Of a DNA stretch of 64,000 nt, positions 25,667 through 34,376 are shown piece by piece. Under the pieces are notes generated by a model. The model had not been told where the DNA came from, did not search any database, and was given only the letters and a program-made list of their open reading frames with translations. The stretch is taken from positions 49,199-113,198 of the forward strand of contig JACOST010000021.1 of NCBI GenBank assembly GCA_016178705.1, given 5' to 3'. Each line of letters starts with the position of its first letter. Within the stretch, counting starts at the first letter, position 1. A program made the position numbers and the translations under genes. This DNA comes from Deltaproteobacteria bacterium (GTDB taxonomy: Bacteria; Desulfobacterota; Binatia; HRBIN30; JACQVA1).

Positions 25667-26365
25667 ATGGCTATTCCGACGCATATCGGACCACTCGCCA
25701 CGTTAGTCGCGGACCTGACACAGCTCCCGCCCGCCACCGGCCTAGCTCGGCGCATCGCGTTCAACAACGATCCGTTCGGCGTCACCAGCGCCGATGGCGT
25801 GCAGGGCACGGACCTGCGGGAGTTCCTCGGTTTGAAGAAGCGTGAGATCATTGAGTACGTCTTTGACCAGGTCGCTGCTGGCGACGATCAGATCCGTGTT
25901 GACCCGGTCAAGAAGCAAGAGTTCATCGGTTGGGTGAGCGCGTACCTCGTGTGGGATTTCACTTCGACCGAGGAAACCAACTATACTGAGGGACATACGC
26001 CCCCGAGTGGCGGCAAGGCTAGCTATTTCGATCCAGCGTGTCGCATCCGTCGAGCATACGTAGCGGGTACAACTCCCCAGCCGAACGGAAAGATCTCGGT
26101 CAACCTTCAGGTGTACGCGGAAGGCCTTTTGGAAGATCCCGCCACAGCACGGTGTGGAGTGAAAATCTTTGGCACCGATCCCGTGAACCCCGTGCACGGG
26201 AAGAACTATCACGCTGACCCGAACTCTACCTTCCGCGGGGGAAGGATCACCGTCGAGCCATTCGACATCGACAGAGGAGTCAGCCATCGGGTGATTGTTG
26301 AACTTCAGTTGCCCGGCGGCGTTGTTTACCGCATCGATCAAGGGGACAACCATTTCAGCGTGTAA
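25667..26365 (+). CDS. Unknown 232-aa protein, divergent from subtilase
   Basis: I do not recognise this protein. It starts MAIPTHIGPLATLVADLTQL after a strong ribosome site (GGAGAGGAG) and has no signal peptide. Residues 30-95 look helical (GTDLREFLGLKKREIIEYVF, QEFIGWVSAYLVWDF). The second half is beta-rich (GKISVNLQVYAEGLLEDP, GGRITVEPFDIDRGVSHRVI, then GGVVYRIDQGDNHF). The gene diverges from the S8 lipoprotein gene across an 81-base gap and is followed 21 bases later by another unknown gene, so the three may work together. A protease substrate or partner is possible but unsupported by any motif. Confidence 0.7.
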   Translation: MAIPTHIGPLATLVADLTQLPPATGLARRIAFNNDPFGVTSADGVQGTDLREFLGLKKREIIEYVFDQVAAGDDQIRVDPVKKQEFIGWVSAYLVWDFTSTEETNYTEGHTPPSGGKASYFDPACRIRRAYVAGTTPQPNGKISVNLQVYAEGLLEDPATARCGVKIFGTDPVNPVHGKNYHADPNSTFRGGRITVEPFDIDRGVSHRVIVELQLPGGVVYRIDQGDNHFSV

Positions 26366-26386
26366 AGCGGGATCACGGACCGCGCC

Positions 26387-27505
26387 GTGATACGCCCCAG
26401 CGACGCCGTTGAAGTGAGCGAGCGCTGGTTGCCATCCGCGCTGGTTACACCCGAGGCGCGGCGGGGCATTCTCGACCTGGCACGCCTTCTACCTGCTTGT
26501 GCTGAGTCCGTGGGTTTTGAGTGCGTGCTGGCTGCCGACGTGGACACTGTCGACCTCGGCGTCGCGGTCCCGGCTTGTGGCCGGTCAGCGCTAGACAATC
26601 GAGAGCACGATCCCCTACTCGATCGCACCGTTGAACTCGAAAAACGATGGAGAAGAATTGTTGAGTTCGCTCGGACCTGGGGTGATCCGCTGTCGGGACT
26701 CGAGGTGCGGGTTCCGTTTATCTTTCTCGAATTCGACGCCGATGGGTCGTGCCAGCCAATACCTATACCTTCTGTCTTCGTAGCGCTCGACTGGTTGCTT
26801 GACGAGCTGAGCCAACAGGGCGGTAGCAGAATCAGTTGGGGCGGCGCGCCGGGATTCCTTCAGGTGGTGGAGATTCTTCGTACACTCCGTGGTTCCCCGC
26901 TTGAGCCAGAAGTGGCCTCGATGCTCCTTCGGTGCTTTGATGCCGTTCCCATTGGGGGTGTCGTTCTCCACGTTGCCGCGATGCTGTCGCGGCCGGGATG
27001 TGGCGTTCGCCTTTCCGTGTCTGTCCCGCAAAAGCACGCGGTGCCTTACCTTGCGGAGCTCGGCTGGCGCGCCGGATTGCGACAGCTGGAAAGCGACCTG
27101 CAACGCTACGCCCTCGTCGCAGACTTCGACCATGAGTGGTCGCGTGTGCAGCTCGACTTCGATGTCGGGATTGAAGTGGGAGAGCGCATCGGCGTCACGT
27201 TGCGACCACGAAGCGACAGCGGCTGGTCCGCGCTGTTGAGTACCCTCGTAAGTGAATGCTTGTGCACCGCTGCGAAGCGAGACGCGCTGCTAGCGTGGCC
27301 GGGGGTGAGCGCAGATTGGCCTCCTGGGGCTCAGAGCCCTTGCGTTACCGATCACTACATAAGCCACTTGAAATTGGTTTGCGCATCGAATCAGCCGTCC
27401 ATCGTCAAAGCGTATTTCGGCGTCACGCCGCGTTCGCTGCATTCCGATCTCCGGGCGCGCCGATCGAGGGGCACCGAAGCCCGGGAATGCGGTCGGATCG
27501 CGTAG
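26387..27505 (+). CDS. Unknown 372-aa protein in subtilase neighbourhood
   Basis: I do not recognise a family. The start is GTG 26387, 21 bases after the previous gene's stop. Visible blocks are PLSGLEVRVPFIFLEFDADG, PIPSVFVALDWLLDELS, a middle part with GGVVLHVAAMLSRPGCGVRL, and a C-terminal strand-rich YISHLKLVCASNQPSIVKAYFG. No signal peptide, membrane segment or catalytic motif is evident. Its last residues are Arg-rich and may be poorly conserved. Likely co-transcribed with the 232-aa gene. Confidence 0.65.
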   Translation: MIRPSDAVEVSERWLPSALVTPEARRGILDLARLLPACAESVGFECVLAADVDTVDLGVAVPACGRSALDNREHDPLLDRTVELEKRWRRIVEFARTWGDPLSGLEVRVPFIFLEFDADGSCQPIPIPSVFVALDWLLDELSQQGGSRISWGGAPGFLQVVEILRTLRGSPLEPEVASMLLRCFDAVPIGGVVLHVAAMLSRPGCGVRLSVSVPQKHAVPYLAELGWRAGLRQLESDLQRYALVADFDHEWSRVQLDFDVGIEVGERIGVTLRPRSDSGWSALLSTLVSECLCTAAKRDALLAWPGVSADWPPGAQSPCVTDHYISHLKLVCASNQPSIVKAYFGVTPRSLHSDLRARRSRGTEARECGRIA

Positions 27506-27538
27506 AGCGTTGGAAGACGGCGAGATCGCTCGACTCAT

Positions 27539-30500
27539 CTACTCCGCAGAGTTCTGCACCGATTCACCCCGACGCGGGTCTGGAAACCCGGGTGCGAACA
27601 TGGCGAGCAATACACCTGGGCGCTTGATGCCCTTGCTCTCTAGGACCTCTTCTGCCCGACGTCTGAGTGCGGCGTGGCCTCCGTCGGCCAGTTGCCCAAG
27701 GCGAATCGCGACCAAAGCCGCACACCCAGACATCCCCCGGTCGGAGAAGCTGGCCGCAGCTCTCCTGAGGAGGGCCACGGCACTCTTCCGATCGCCGCGC
27801 TGATTGGCAACCGCTGCGCGTAAGAACGCTGCATGACCAATCGCATCGGGGCGCCGAGTGTTCTCGATCACAGCGGCATCCTTCTCAGCCTCAGAGAGCA
27901 GAGCGGCTCGGCCCGCCGGCACTACAGTTCCCGTAGCAAGCGCAAGGCGGGCTCGCAGCAAATGTGCATCAATGCGCAGAACCACGTGCCGCAGAAGCCC
28001 AGACCGCGACAGCTGCTTCCATGCCCGCTCGACCTTTTGCCATGCATCCTCCGGTCGACCATCGCCAACATCGCAGTACGCCTCGACTCGCAGCACGTAG
28101 AAGTGCTGCATTTCGAAGTTGCCCGAGCGCCAGAACCGGAGAATCTCACGGCAGTGCTCCCGCGCTTTCTCCAACTCACCGCTCACCATGCAACCGACGG
28201 CAATGATGGATCGTGAGGTGTAGGCGGCATATAGATCTCCCTGCTCTTCCGCCTGGCGCTGCTTCTGTTCGGTTCGACGCTGCATCTCGGCAAATTCTCC
28301 CAGCTCTTCGAGAGCCCGACAAGCCACGTCGCGGCCGAGAGTGAGTTCCCACGCTACACCGCGGCAGTGCCGCCGCAGCGTCTCGACTGCTCCATCGCAA
28401 AGATCAAGCGTATCCGACCACCGCCCCTCGATCATTGATTTCTGGGCCATGGTGATCGCAGTGAACCCCAGCAGGTACGGATCACCCGTCTCCTCGGCAA
28501 CCGCCCGGCTACGGTGAAGCATCTTGACCGCCCACCTGCCGAGCGGACCACCTAAGGGGATCAGTGCGGCACCGACACCCGCCATTTCGCGAGCGATGCG
28601 TATCCGTTCACCAGACTGCAGCGCGAGCGAAAGGCTGCGGATTGCGAAATGAAGCCCGCGAACCGGATCGACCATTACGAAGCCCTTGGCGACAGCGTGC
28701 GAGGTGTCCGCCCGCACAACTTGCAGACGCGAGGCATGCAGCTTCGACGGAGTTCGTGGTTCCAGACCCCGAAGCCGCATCGCAAGTAGGCGCGCTAGGC
28801 TGGCCAAGACTGCCCCAGGAACGGTACGCGGAAATCGAAGCCCAACTGCCTTGAGCAAGTCGCGCATGACGGCTGTACCACTGTCTAGGTTTCCGGTCAC
28901 CAGAAACTGCTCCGCCGCACGTCGTCGCAGATCGAGGGCCTCGGTCTTTTCACTGTGCTGGGCAGCATCGAGAAACATCGGTGCGGACTCCGCACCGCGA
29001 CCGGCATTGACCAACGCATCGGCCTGTCGCACTTGCAGCGTGGTTGCCTGTGCTTGATCCCAACGCTTCAGTTCGCGCGCACGCCCGTACAACTCCGCCG
29101 CATCGACGAATGCCAGAGCGGTTGCAGCGCGATCCGCGGCACGCACCGCCCACTCTCCCGCTCGCTCGCGTTCATCGGCACCGAGAAAGTGGCGAAACAG
29201 GGCGTCTGGGTCAGGCGAAGGTTGGCGTTCGATGGTTTCCGCGAGCTGTCGATGTCGCGTGCGCAAGCGCTGTGGCGGGACCTGCGCCGCGATCACCTCG
29301 CGGATGCGGTCGTGATACATCTCGACCGTTGGTTGGGTGTCGCGCGGCGCGGTGCGCAATAGGCCTTCGTGTTCCAACCTGGCGATGAACGGGCGTCCGC
29401 GCTCGCCAATGCCCGCGGCTTCGAGAGCGACGCTGCGATCGAGCGGTCGGCCGGCGGTCGACACGAGTTCCAAGATTTCTTGTGCCGACGCGCCCAGATG
29501 CTCGATGCGCTCCGCCAGCAACGTTTGCAGATGCAGCCCGGTCGGTCGTGCCGCCTCGTGCTCTGTCGGCGATCGCAGCGCGGCGTAGCGGGCAAGTTGC
29601 GTGACGAGAAACGGCGAGCCATTGGCTTGTGAGGCAATCGCCGCAATCTGGTTGTCTGCAGGTGTATTGGACAACCTCGCGGCAAGATCGTGCGCTTCGG
29701 TGGGCGATAGCGGCGATAAGACGATGCGCCGGAGCGCTTTGTCGGGGAGATCGCTGCTCACCATCTTCAGCGTGTCGGCGAGTGGAGCGCTCTCGCGATC
29801 TTCACCCCGATAGGACAGCACGAGCAGCATCACCGGCGGATCGGGCGGGCGCAGCAGCTCTCGCAGCAGGGCCGCGCTATCGGCGTCTCCCCACTGCAAA
29901 TCATCGATCCACAGCACCAGCGGTTGGCGATCGCCTATTCGCGCCAAGAGCTCGCGTAGCGCCGCGAAGCCGCGCCGTCGCAGTTCGTAGGGCTCGGCCG
30001 CATCTTCGCCGTCCTGCCACGATGCCAATGCGGGAACCCGGGCCAACACCGGGAAGAGCCGCGTGACAGCCCCAGTGTGTCGCGGCACCAGCGCCGCGAC
30101 ACCGGCCTCCGGCAGTGTCATCAGGAAACGACTCAACCGATCGACGAGACCGTCGAGCGCCTTGTAGGGGACAGCTTCATCGGGATGGCAGCGGCCGTCG
30201 AGCACCACGGTCCGTCCATCACTCTCGATGGTCGCGAGAAATTGTCGGACAAGTTCTGATTTCCCGATTCCTGACGGACCTTCCACCAACACGACATTCG
30301 GCTGCCGGCTGGAGACCGACTCAAAGGCGCGCTGGAGTTCCGCCAACTCCTCCACGCGCCCGACAAATGTGACGTCCTCGGCATCACCATCGACACGTTG
30401 CGCCTGCTGCGTCTGCCGCGTGGCTCCAGATCGCTCCTGCAGCTTCGCGAGGATGTCCTTCGGGCCAGGCCTCCCCGCGGGCGCAGGGTCGAGCAGCGCC

Positions 30501-31258
30501 ATGGTCAGCGCGTCGAGATCCTCCGGAACGTCCGGCAGCAACGTGCGCGGCGCGGGAGGCTTGCCCCGCCCTTTGTCCGCGAGCATCTGCGCGGCAGGCC
30601 CCGCAAACGGCACTCGTCCGGTCAACGCTTCGTACAGCATGACGCCGACGCTGTACCAGTCAGCGGCGGGATCGGGCTCCATCCCCCACGCTTGTTCCGG
30701 CGCCATATAGGTCAAGGTGCCAACCAGTCCGGGCTGCGTGTCGCCGGCTCGCGTGCCACCGAAAACCGTGACCAACCCGAAATCGAGCACGACGACACGC
30801 CTCGCGCGTGTCACCAGCACGTTCGATGGCTTCACGTCGCGGTGCAGCTTGCCGACCGCGTGCAGCGCCGCCAGACCCGACACCAGTTGCCGCAGGACAT
30901 CAGTGAGCCGTTCGTAGTCCACTGCGTTCGCATCGCTGCGGACGTACTCGATGAAGTCGACACCGTCGACCAACTCCATCGTGAAGAAGCATTCGCGCTC
31001 CTTGACGAACAGCTCGTACAACTCGACCAGGTTGCGGTGCACCACGCCGGCGAGTGAACGAAACTCGTTTTTGAGACGGTACAGCTCCCCCGGATCGTGC
31101 ACGGCGAGGGTTTTCAGGGCGACATCGGTATCGGTCTCGCGATCGTGCGCGCGGTATACCACTCCCATGCTGCCGCGACCCAGAAGGACCACCGATCGAA
31201 ATCGATCGCTGCCAGCGAACGCTCCTGTCAAAGGGGCTACGTCAGTTGGGTCCGGCAT
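27539..31258 (-). CDS. Ser/Thr protein kinase fused to AAA-type ATPase and helical repeats
   Basis: A 1239-aa signalling protein. Residues 18-280 are a Hanks-type kinase with Gly loop GRGSMGVVY (27-35), Lys49, HRDVKPSN (139-146), DFG (159-161) and an APEQA activation-segment end. Residues 297-480 are an AAA_16-like ATPase with Walker A GPSGIGKS (327-334) and Walker B LVLWIDDLQWGD. From about 500 to the end come helical repeats of the TPR type found in STAND regulators (AAELYGRARELKRWDQAQAT, ALAAL-like blocks). There is no membrane segment. It is probably co-transcribed with the GAF-AAA+-Fis regulator 75 bases upstream, suggesting kinase and regulator form one pathway. The ribosome site is weak. 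Confidence 0.92.
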   Translation of the reverse strand: MPDPTDVAPLTGAFAGSDRFRSVVLLGRGSMGVVYRAHDRETDTDVALKTLAVHDPGELYRLKNEFRSLAGVVHRNLVELYELFVKERECFFTMELVDGVDFIEYVRSDANAVDYERLTDVLRQLVSGLAALHAVGKLHRDVKPSNVLVTRARRVVVLDFGLVTVFGGTRAGDTQPGLVGTLTYMAPEQAWGMEPDPAADWYSVGVMLYEALTGRVPFAGPAAQMLADKGRGKPPAPRTLLPDVPEDLDALTMALLDPAPAGRPGPKDILAKLQERSGATRQTQQAQRVDGDAEDVTFVGRVEELAELQRAFESVSSRQPNVVLVEGPSGIGKSELVRQFLATIESDGRTVVLDGRCHPDEAVPYKALDGLVDRLSRFLMTLPEAGVAALVPRHTGAVTRLFPVLARVPALASWQDGEDAAEPYELRRRGFAALRELLARIGDRQPLVLWIDDLQWGDADSAALLRELLRPPDPPVMLLVLSYRGEDRESAPLADTLKMVSSDLPDKALRRIVLSPLSPTEAHDLAARLSNTPADNQIAAIASQANGSPFLVTQLARYAALRSPTEHEAARPTGLHLQTLLAERIEHLGASAQEILELVSTAGRPLDRSVALEAAGIGERGRPFIARLEHEGLLRTAPRDTQPTVEMYHDRIREVIAAQVPPQRLRTRHRQLAETIERQPSPDPDALFRHFLGADERERAGEWAVRAADRAATALAFVDAAELYGRARELKRWDQAQATTLQVRQADALVNAGRGAESAPMFLDAAQHSEKTEALDLRRRAAEQFLVTGNLDSGTAVMRDLLKAVGLRFPRTVPGAVLASLARLLAMRLRGLEPRTPSKLHASRLQVVRADTSHAVAKGFVMVDPVRGLHFAIRSLSLALQSGERIRIAREMAGVGAALIPLGGPLGRWAVKMLHRSRAVAEETGDPYLLGFTAITMAQKSMIEGRWSDTLDLCDGAVETLRRHCRGVAWELTLGRDVACRALEELGEFAEMQRRTEQKQRQAEEQGDLYAAYTSRSIIAVGCMVSGELEKAREHCREILRFWRSGNFEMQHFYVLRVEAYCDVGDGRPEDAWQKVERAWKQLSRSGLLRHVVLRIDAHLLRARLALATGTVVPAGRAALLSEAEKDAAVIENTRRPDAIGHAAFLRAAVANQRGDRKSAVALLRRAAASFSDRGMSGCAALVAIRLGQLADGGHAALRRRAEEVLESKGIKRPGVLLAMFAPGFPDPRRGESVQNSAE

Positions 31259-31333
31259 GGCCTGGGATCAACCCGCGAATCTTCGGCGGCGTTCATCGTT
31301 TGTCCGAGCACTTCGCACCGCAAATGAGACGCA

Positions 31334-32866
31334 TCACGATGGACTCCGCTCGATGCCAAAGGCGTTCATCAACCGGTAGAGATGCGAGCGGGCGATGTCC
31401 ATGCGCCGCGCGGCCTCGACCACGCTCCACGCGGCGTCCTCCAACGTGTCACGGATGAATCGCGCCTGGAACTGTCGCGTGGCCTCCTGCAATGTCAAGG
31501 CGTCAGGAGTGTCTGCCGATTGCGCCGCCGTTGGAGGGAACACGTGCCGTCGCTCCACCTGGCGCACGTTCTCGCCGGTGCAACGAATCGCGGCAGCCTC
31601 CACCGCGTGGGCGAGTTGCCGGACGTTGCCTGGCCACTCAGCCGACTCCAGCGCGCGCAACGCGTTCCGCGACAGCTCCAGGCGCGGCAAGCGATGCCGC
31701 TCGCACGCGTCGGCGCAGAAGTAGGCGGCAAGATCGGCAATGTCCTCACGGTGCTCCGCCAGCGCCGGCACGCGGATGGGCACGACGGCGAGTCGGAAGT
31801 AGAGGTCTTCACGGAAGCGGTGCTCCGCCACGGCGCGCTCGAGGTCCGTATTGGTTGCGGCGATCACGCGCACGTCGGCTCGCTCCGGCTTGGTCCCACC
31901 CAACGGGTAGTAGTGCTTCGATTGCAGGACCTGTAGCAGCTTCGCTTGCGCTGACAACGGCAGCTCGCCGATCTCGTCGAGGAACAGCGTACCGCGCTCG
32001 GCGGCGGCAACCTTGCCGTCCATTCGACGGGTTGCGGTCGAGTGCGCTCCCGGCAGGGCACCGAACAGTTCGCTTTCTACCAGACTCTCGGGGATGGCCG
32101 CGCAGTTGAGCTCGACAAACGGCAGAGGCGCGCGTGGGCCGTTGTCGTGAATGACCCGCGCCAGTTGACTCTTCCCGGTACCGGATTCGCCCGTCAGTAG
32201 GACACCGACATCGAGCGGCGCCACGAGCGCAACTTGCTTCAGCACCGAGGCGAATACGTCACTGTGTCCCACCATCGCATTGAGCCGCAACTTCTCGCGC
32301 CAGGGTCGCGTGGCATCGGAGGCTTCACGCGCGCTATGCTGCTCTAGCACCCGATCGACAAGTGGAGCGAGATGGGAGGCGAAAACCTCCGCGTGCTCCT
32401 GATCGCGAGCCGAGAAGGCACCCGCCGCTGCCCGTCCCTGCAGGTAGAGCACACCGCGCGGCGGGTCTTCGCCGATCGGCACGCAGACAACCGCATCGAT
32501 TCGCGCCAGCCGCACACTCGGCCGGGACCCGAAGCGATCGTCGTCGAGCGCAGACGCAGTTACGACGGTGCGCCCGGTGGCAATGGCCTCGCTGATGATT
32601 CCCGTGGAGACCGCGCGCCGCACCACGGAAATCTCGTCTGGCGAAAAGCCGTGCGCAATCGACCATCGTGGCTCTCCGCCTAGATAGTCGTCGTCATAGA
32701 GTTCGAGATATCCCTGGCGGGCATCGGCCACGTCAACGATCAGCGCCAACGCACCATCGAGGAAGGGAGCGATCGCCGTCTGCCGCCCCAAGTTCAGGAG
32801 ACGCAAATAGAGGTCCCGCTCCTTGAGAACGTTCAGTGTCTCGAAGTCGTGCGCAGCGTCGGACAC
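31334..32866 (-). CDS. GAF-AAA+-Fis enhancer-binding-protein-like regulator (paralogue 1)
   Basis: A 510-aa regulator: GAF-like sensor (about residues 15-175; RQGYLELYDDD, VCVPIGEDPPRGVLYLQGR), AAA+ domain with Walker A GESGTGKS (226-233), Walker B GTLFLDEIGELP and arginine-finger region FREDLYFRL, then a Fis-type HTH (EAARRMDIARSHLYRLMNAF). The sigma54-contact loop GAFTGA is replaced by GAHSTA (273-278), so a normal sigma54 activation mechanism is doubtful. The start is GTG 32866, the same N-terminal pattern as the paralogue (MSDA). It is likely the first gene of a unit with the kinase-ATPase downstream. Confidence 0.9.
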   Translation of the reverse strand: MSDAAHDFETLNVLKERDLYLRLLNLGRQTAIAPFLDGALALIVDVADARQGYLELYDDDYLGGEPRWSIAHGFSPDEISVVRRAVSTGIISEAIATGRTVVTASALDDDRFGSRPSVRLARIDAVVCVPIGEDPPRGVLYLQGRAAAGAFSARDQEHAEVFASHLAPLVDRVLEQHSAREASDATRPWREKLRLNAMVGHSDVFASVLKQVALVAPLDVGVLLTGESGTGKSQLARVIHDNGPRAPLPFVELNCAAIPESLVESELFGALPGAHSTATRRMDGKVAAAERGTLFLDEIGELPLSAQAKLLQVLQSKHYYPLGGTKPERADVRVIAATNTDLERAVAEHRFREDLYFRLAVVPIRVPALAEHREDIADLAAYFCADACERHRLPRLELSRNALRALESAEWPGNVRQLAHAVEAAAIRCTGENVRQVERRHVFPPTAAQSADTPDALTLQEATRQFQARFIRDTLEDAAWSVVEAARRMDIARSHLYRLMNAFGIERSPS

Positions 32867-32880
32867 AGGTTGCTGCCGTA

Positions 32881-32921
32881 TCTAGACCATTGCCGACTAG
32901 AAACAAAGGCCGCGCCGTCTT
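32881..32921 (-). promoter_or_regulatory. Shared upstream motifs of regulator paralogue 1
   Basis: Read on the minus strand, AAGACGGCGCGGC (32921-32909) and ATGGTCTAGA (32890-32881) precede the GTG start. Nearly the same pair precedes paralogue 2 (AAGAAGGCGCGGC and ATGGTCTAGA). The distance between the motifs differs by 10 bases, one helical turn (28 versus 38). They look like binding sites or core promoter parts. Role inferred. Confidence 0.5.
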
Positions 32922-33060
32922 GTCCCGCATACGAGACGGGCATCAGCGTTGGGTGCACGGATGGGACACACCGGCATAGGACGGAAGGCATTGTGCTGTT
33001 CGAGCCATGCTCGGCCGGCGGCACGTGGATTGCGAAAGCCAAGGAGCGCAAGGACACGTC

Positions 33061-34284
33061 ATGCAACCGACAACAAGCGCCGCAGGCGAGAACATCGATT
33101 CCAAGCGTACCGTGATCGAGCGCCGGCTGGCAGCGATCATGAGCGGCGACGTCGTCGGCTACAGTCAGCTCATGGCCGTGGACGAGGATGCCACCGTGCG
33201 GCACTTGCGCAGCAGTCGCGAGTGCATCGGCCGACTGGTCGCCTGTCATCACGGGCGCGTCGTCGACTTTACTGGAGACTGTTTTCTCGCCGAGTTTCCA
33301 AGCGTCGTCGCCGCCGCGAACTGCACTCTCGTCGTCCAGGATGCGCTCCATTCTTCCAATGCAAACCTTCCCGTCAGTCGAAGGATGGAGTTTCGCCTCG
33401 GCCTGCATCTCGGCGAAGTGCGGGTCGAAGACGGCGCGCTCTATGGAACCGGGGTCAACATCGCGGCGAGGCTCCAGGCGCTAGCCGCTCCGGGTGGGAT
33501 CTGCGTCTCTCAGGTCGTCTTGCGCGAGATCGCGAGTCGCGTCGCCGTTGTGTGTGACGATCTCGGCGAACGTTCGGTCAAAAACATTCCGGAGCCGATC
33601 CGCGTTTTCCGGCTTCGCCGACCCGGAAGCTCAGCTGTTCCGGTACCGATCCCATTGAGGCCGCTCCGGCGTCGTATTCGCCGGGCAGCGCTGCCCGCGT
33701 TGCTTGCATTGCTGATACCCTTGAGCGCCGCGACTCTCTCGGCGTTCGCTCCGGGCGCGCGGTGGTTCGGCATGCGGCCGGCGTCCCCAGCGGCAATTGC
33801 GGTCCTCCCGTTCAGCGACATGAGCACGGCGCAGGACGAAGGCTATTTCGCGGAAGGACTTGTGGAACAGTTGACCCATGCCCTGGCGAATGTGCGATCG
33901 CTACGCGTCGCCGCTCGGACATCCGCGTTCGCGGTTACGATCGCCGGTCGAGATGCCCGTACCATTGGTCACCTCTTGGATGCCGAAACGATCATCGAGG
34001 GCAGCGTCAGAAGAGCCGGGAACCAGCTGCGTGTGACGGTGCAAGCGATCCGGGTCGCCGACGGCTATCACCTTTGGTCGCAAATCTATGACTATGAGGA
34101 AGCCGACGCGCTCAGCATTCAAGACGAGATCGCGCGCGCGGTGGCGGAGACATTGAGCCAACAGCTTGCCGGTGAAGCCGGTGCGTCCGAGCTGTGCGGT
34201 CCGGGCAGATCAAGGCCGGCAGCAGCTCCCGAGATCGTGCATTCCGAGGCGCGGACCGTCGGCATACACGCCAGCGCAGGGTAA
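33061..34284 (+). CDS. Class III adenylate/guanylate cyclase with FlgO-like domain
   Basis: A 407-aa membrane protein. Residues 18-190 are a class III cyclase domain: the metal Asps are D30 (AAIMSGDVVGYSQLM) and D73 (VVDFTGDCFLAEF), with GLHLGEVRVEDGALYGTGVNIAAR typical of the catalytic core. One membrane helix lies near 205-227. Residues 238-370 match the FlgO/TolB-N-like module that usually follows (IAVLPFSDMSTAQDEGYFAEGLVE). Homologues normally continue with several TPRs; here the frame ends soon after SQQLAGEAG, so the C-terminus looks truncated. ATG 33061 is chosen over 33007 because AAGGAC lies upstream. It is divergent from paralogue 1. cAMP output is inferred. Confidence 0.85.
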   Translation: MQPTTSAAGENIDSKRTVIERRLAAIMSGDVVGYSQLMAVDEDATVRHLRSSRECIGRLVACHHGRVVDFTGDCFLAEFPSVVAAANCTLVVQDALHSSNANLPVSRRMEFRLGLHLGEVRVEDGALYGTGVNIAARLQALAAPGGICVSQVVLREIASRVAVVCDDLGERSVKNIPEPIRVFRLRRPGSSAVPVPIPLRPLRRRIRRAALPALLALLIPLSAATLSAFAPGARWFGMRPASPAAIAVLPFSDMSTAQDEGYFAEGLVEQLTHALANVRSLRVAARTSAFAVTIAGRDARTIGHLLDAETIIEGSVRRAGNQLRVTVQAIRVADGYHLWSQIYDYEEADALSIQDEIARAVAETLSQQLAGEAGASELCGPGRSRPAAAPEIVHSEARTVGIHASAG

Positions 34285-34376
34285 CCGGCAGTCGCTCCGC
34301 ATCGAGTCTATCCCGCGCACCAGCGCCGAAACGCGCGGTTGCTGGTATCAAACGTCCCCATCCGGCGTCCGGGTGA

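Noticed and set aside
32866..33061. Sigma54 -24/-12 promoter between paralogue 1 and cyclase
   Set aside because: I looked for GG-N10-GC with the TGGCAC/TTGCA context and found no convincing match.
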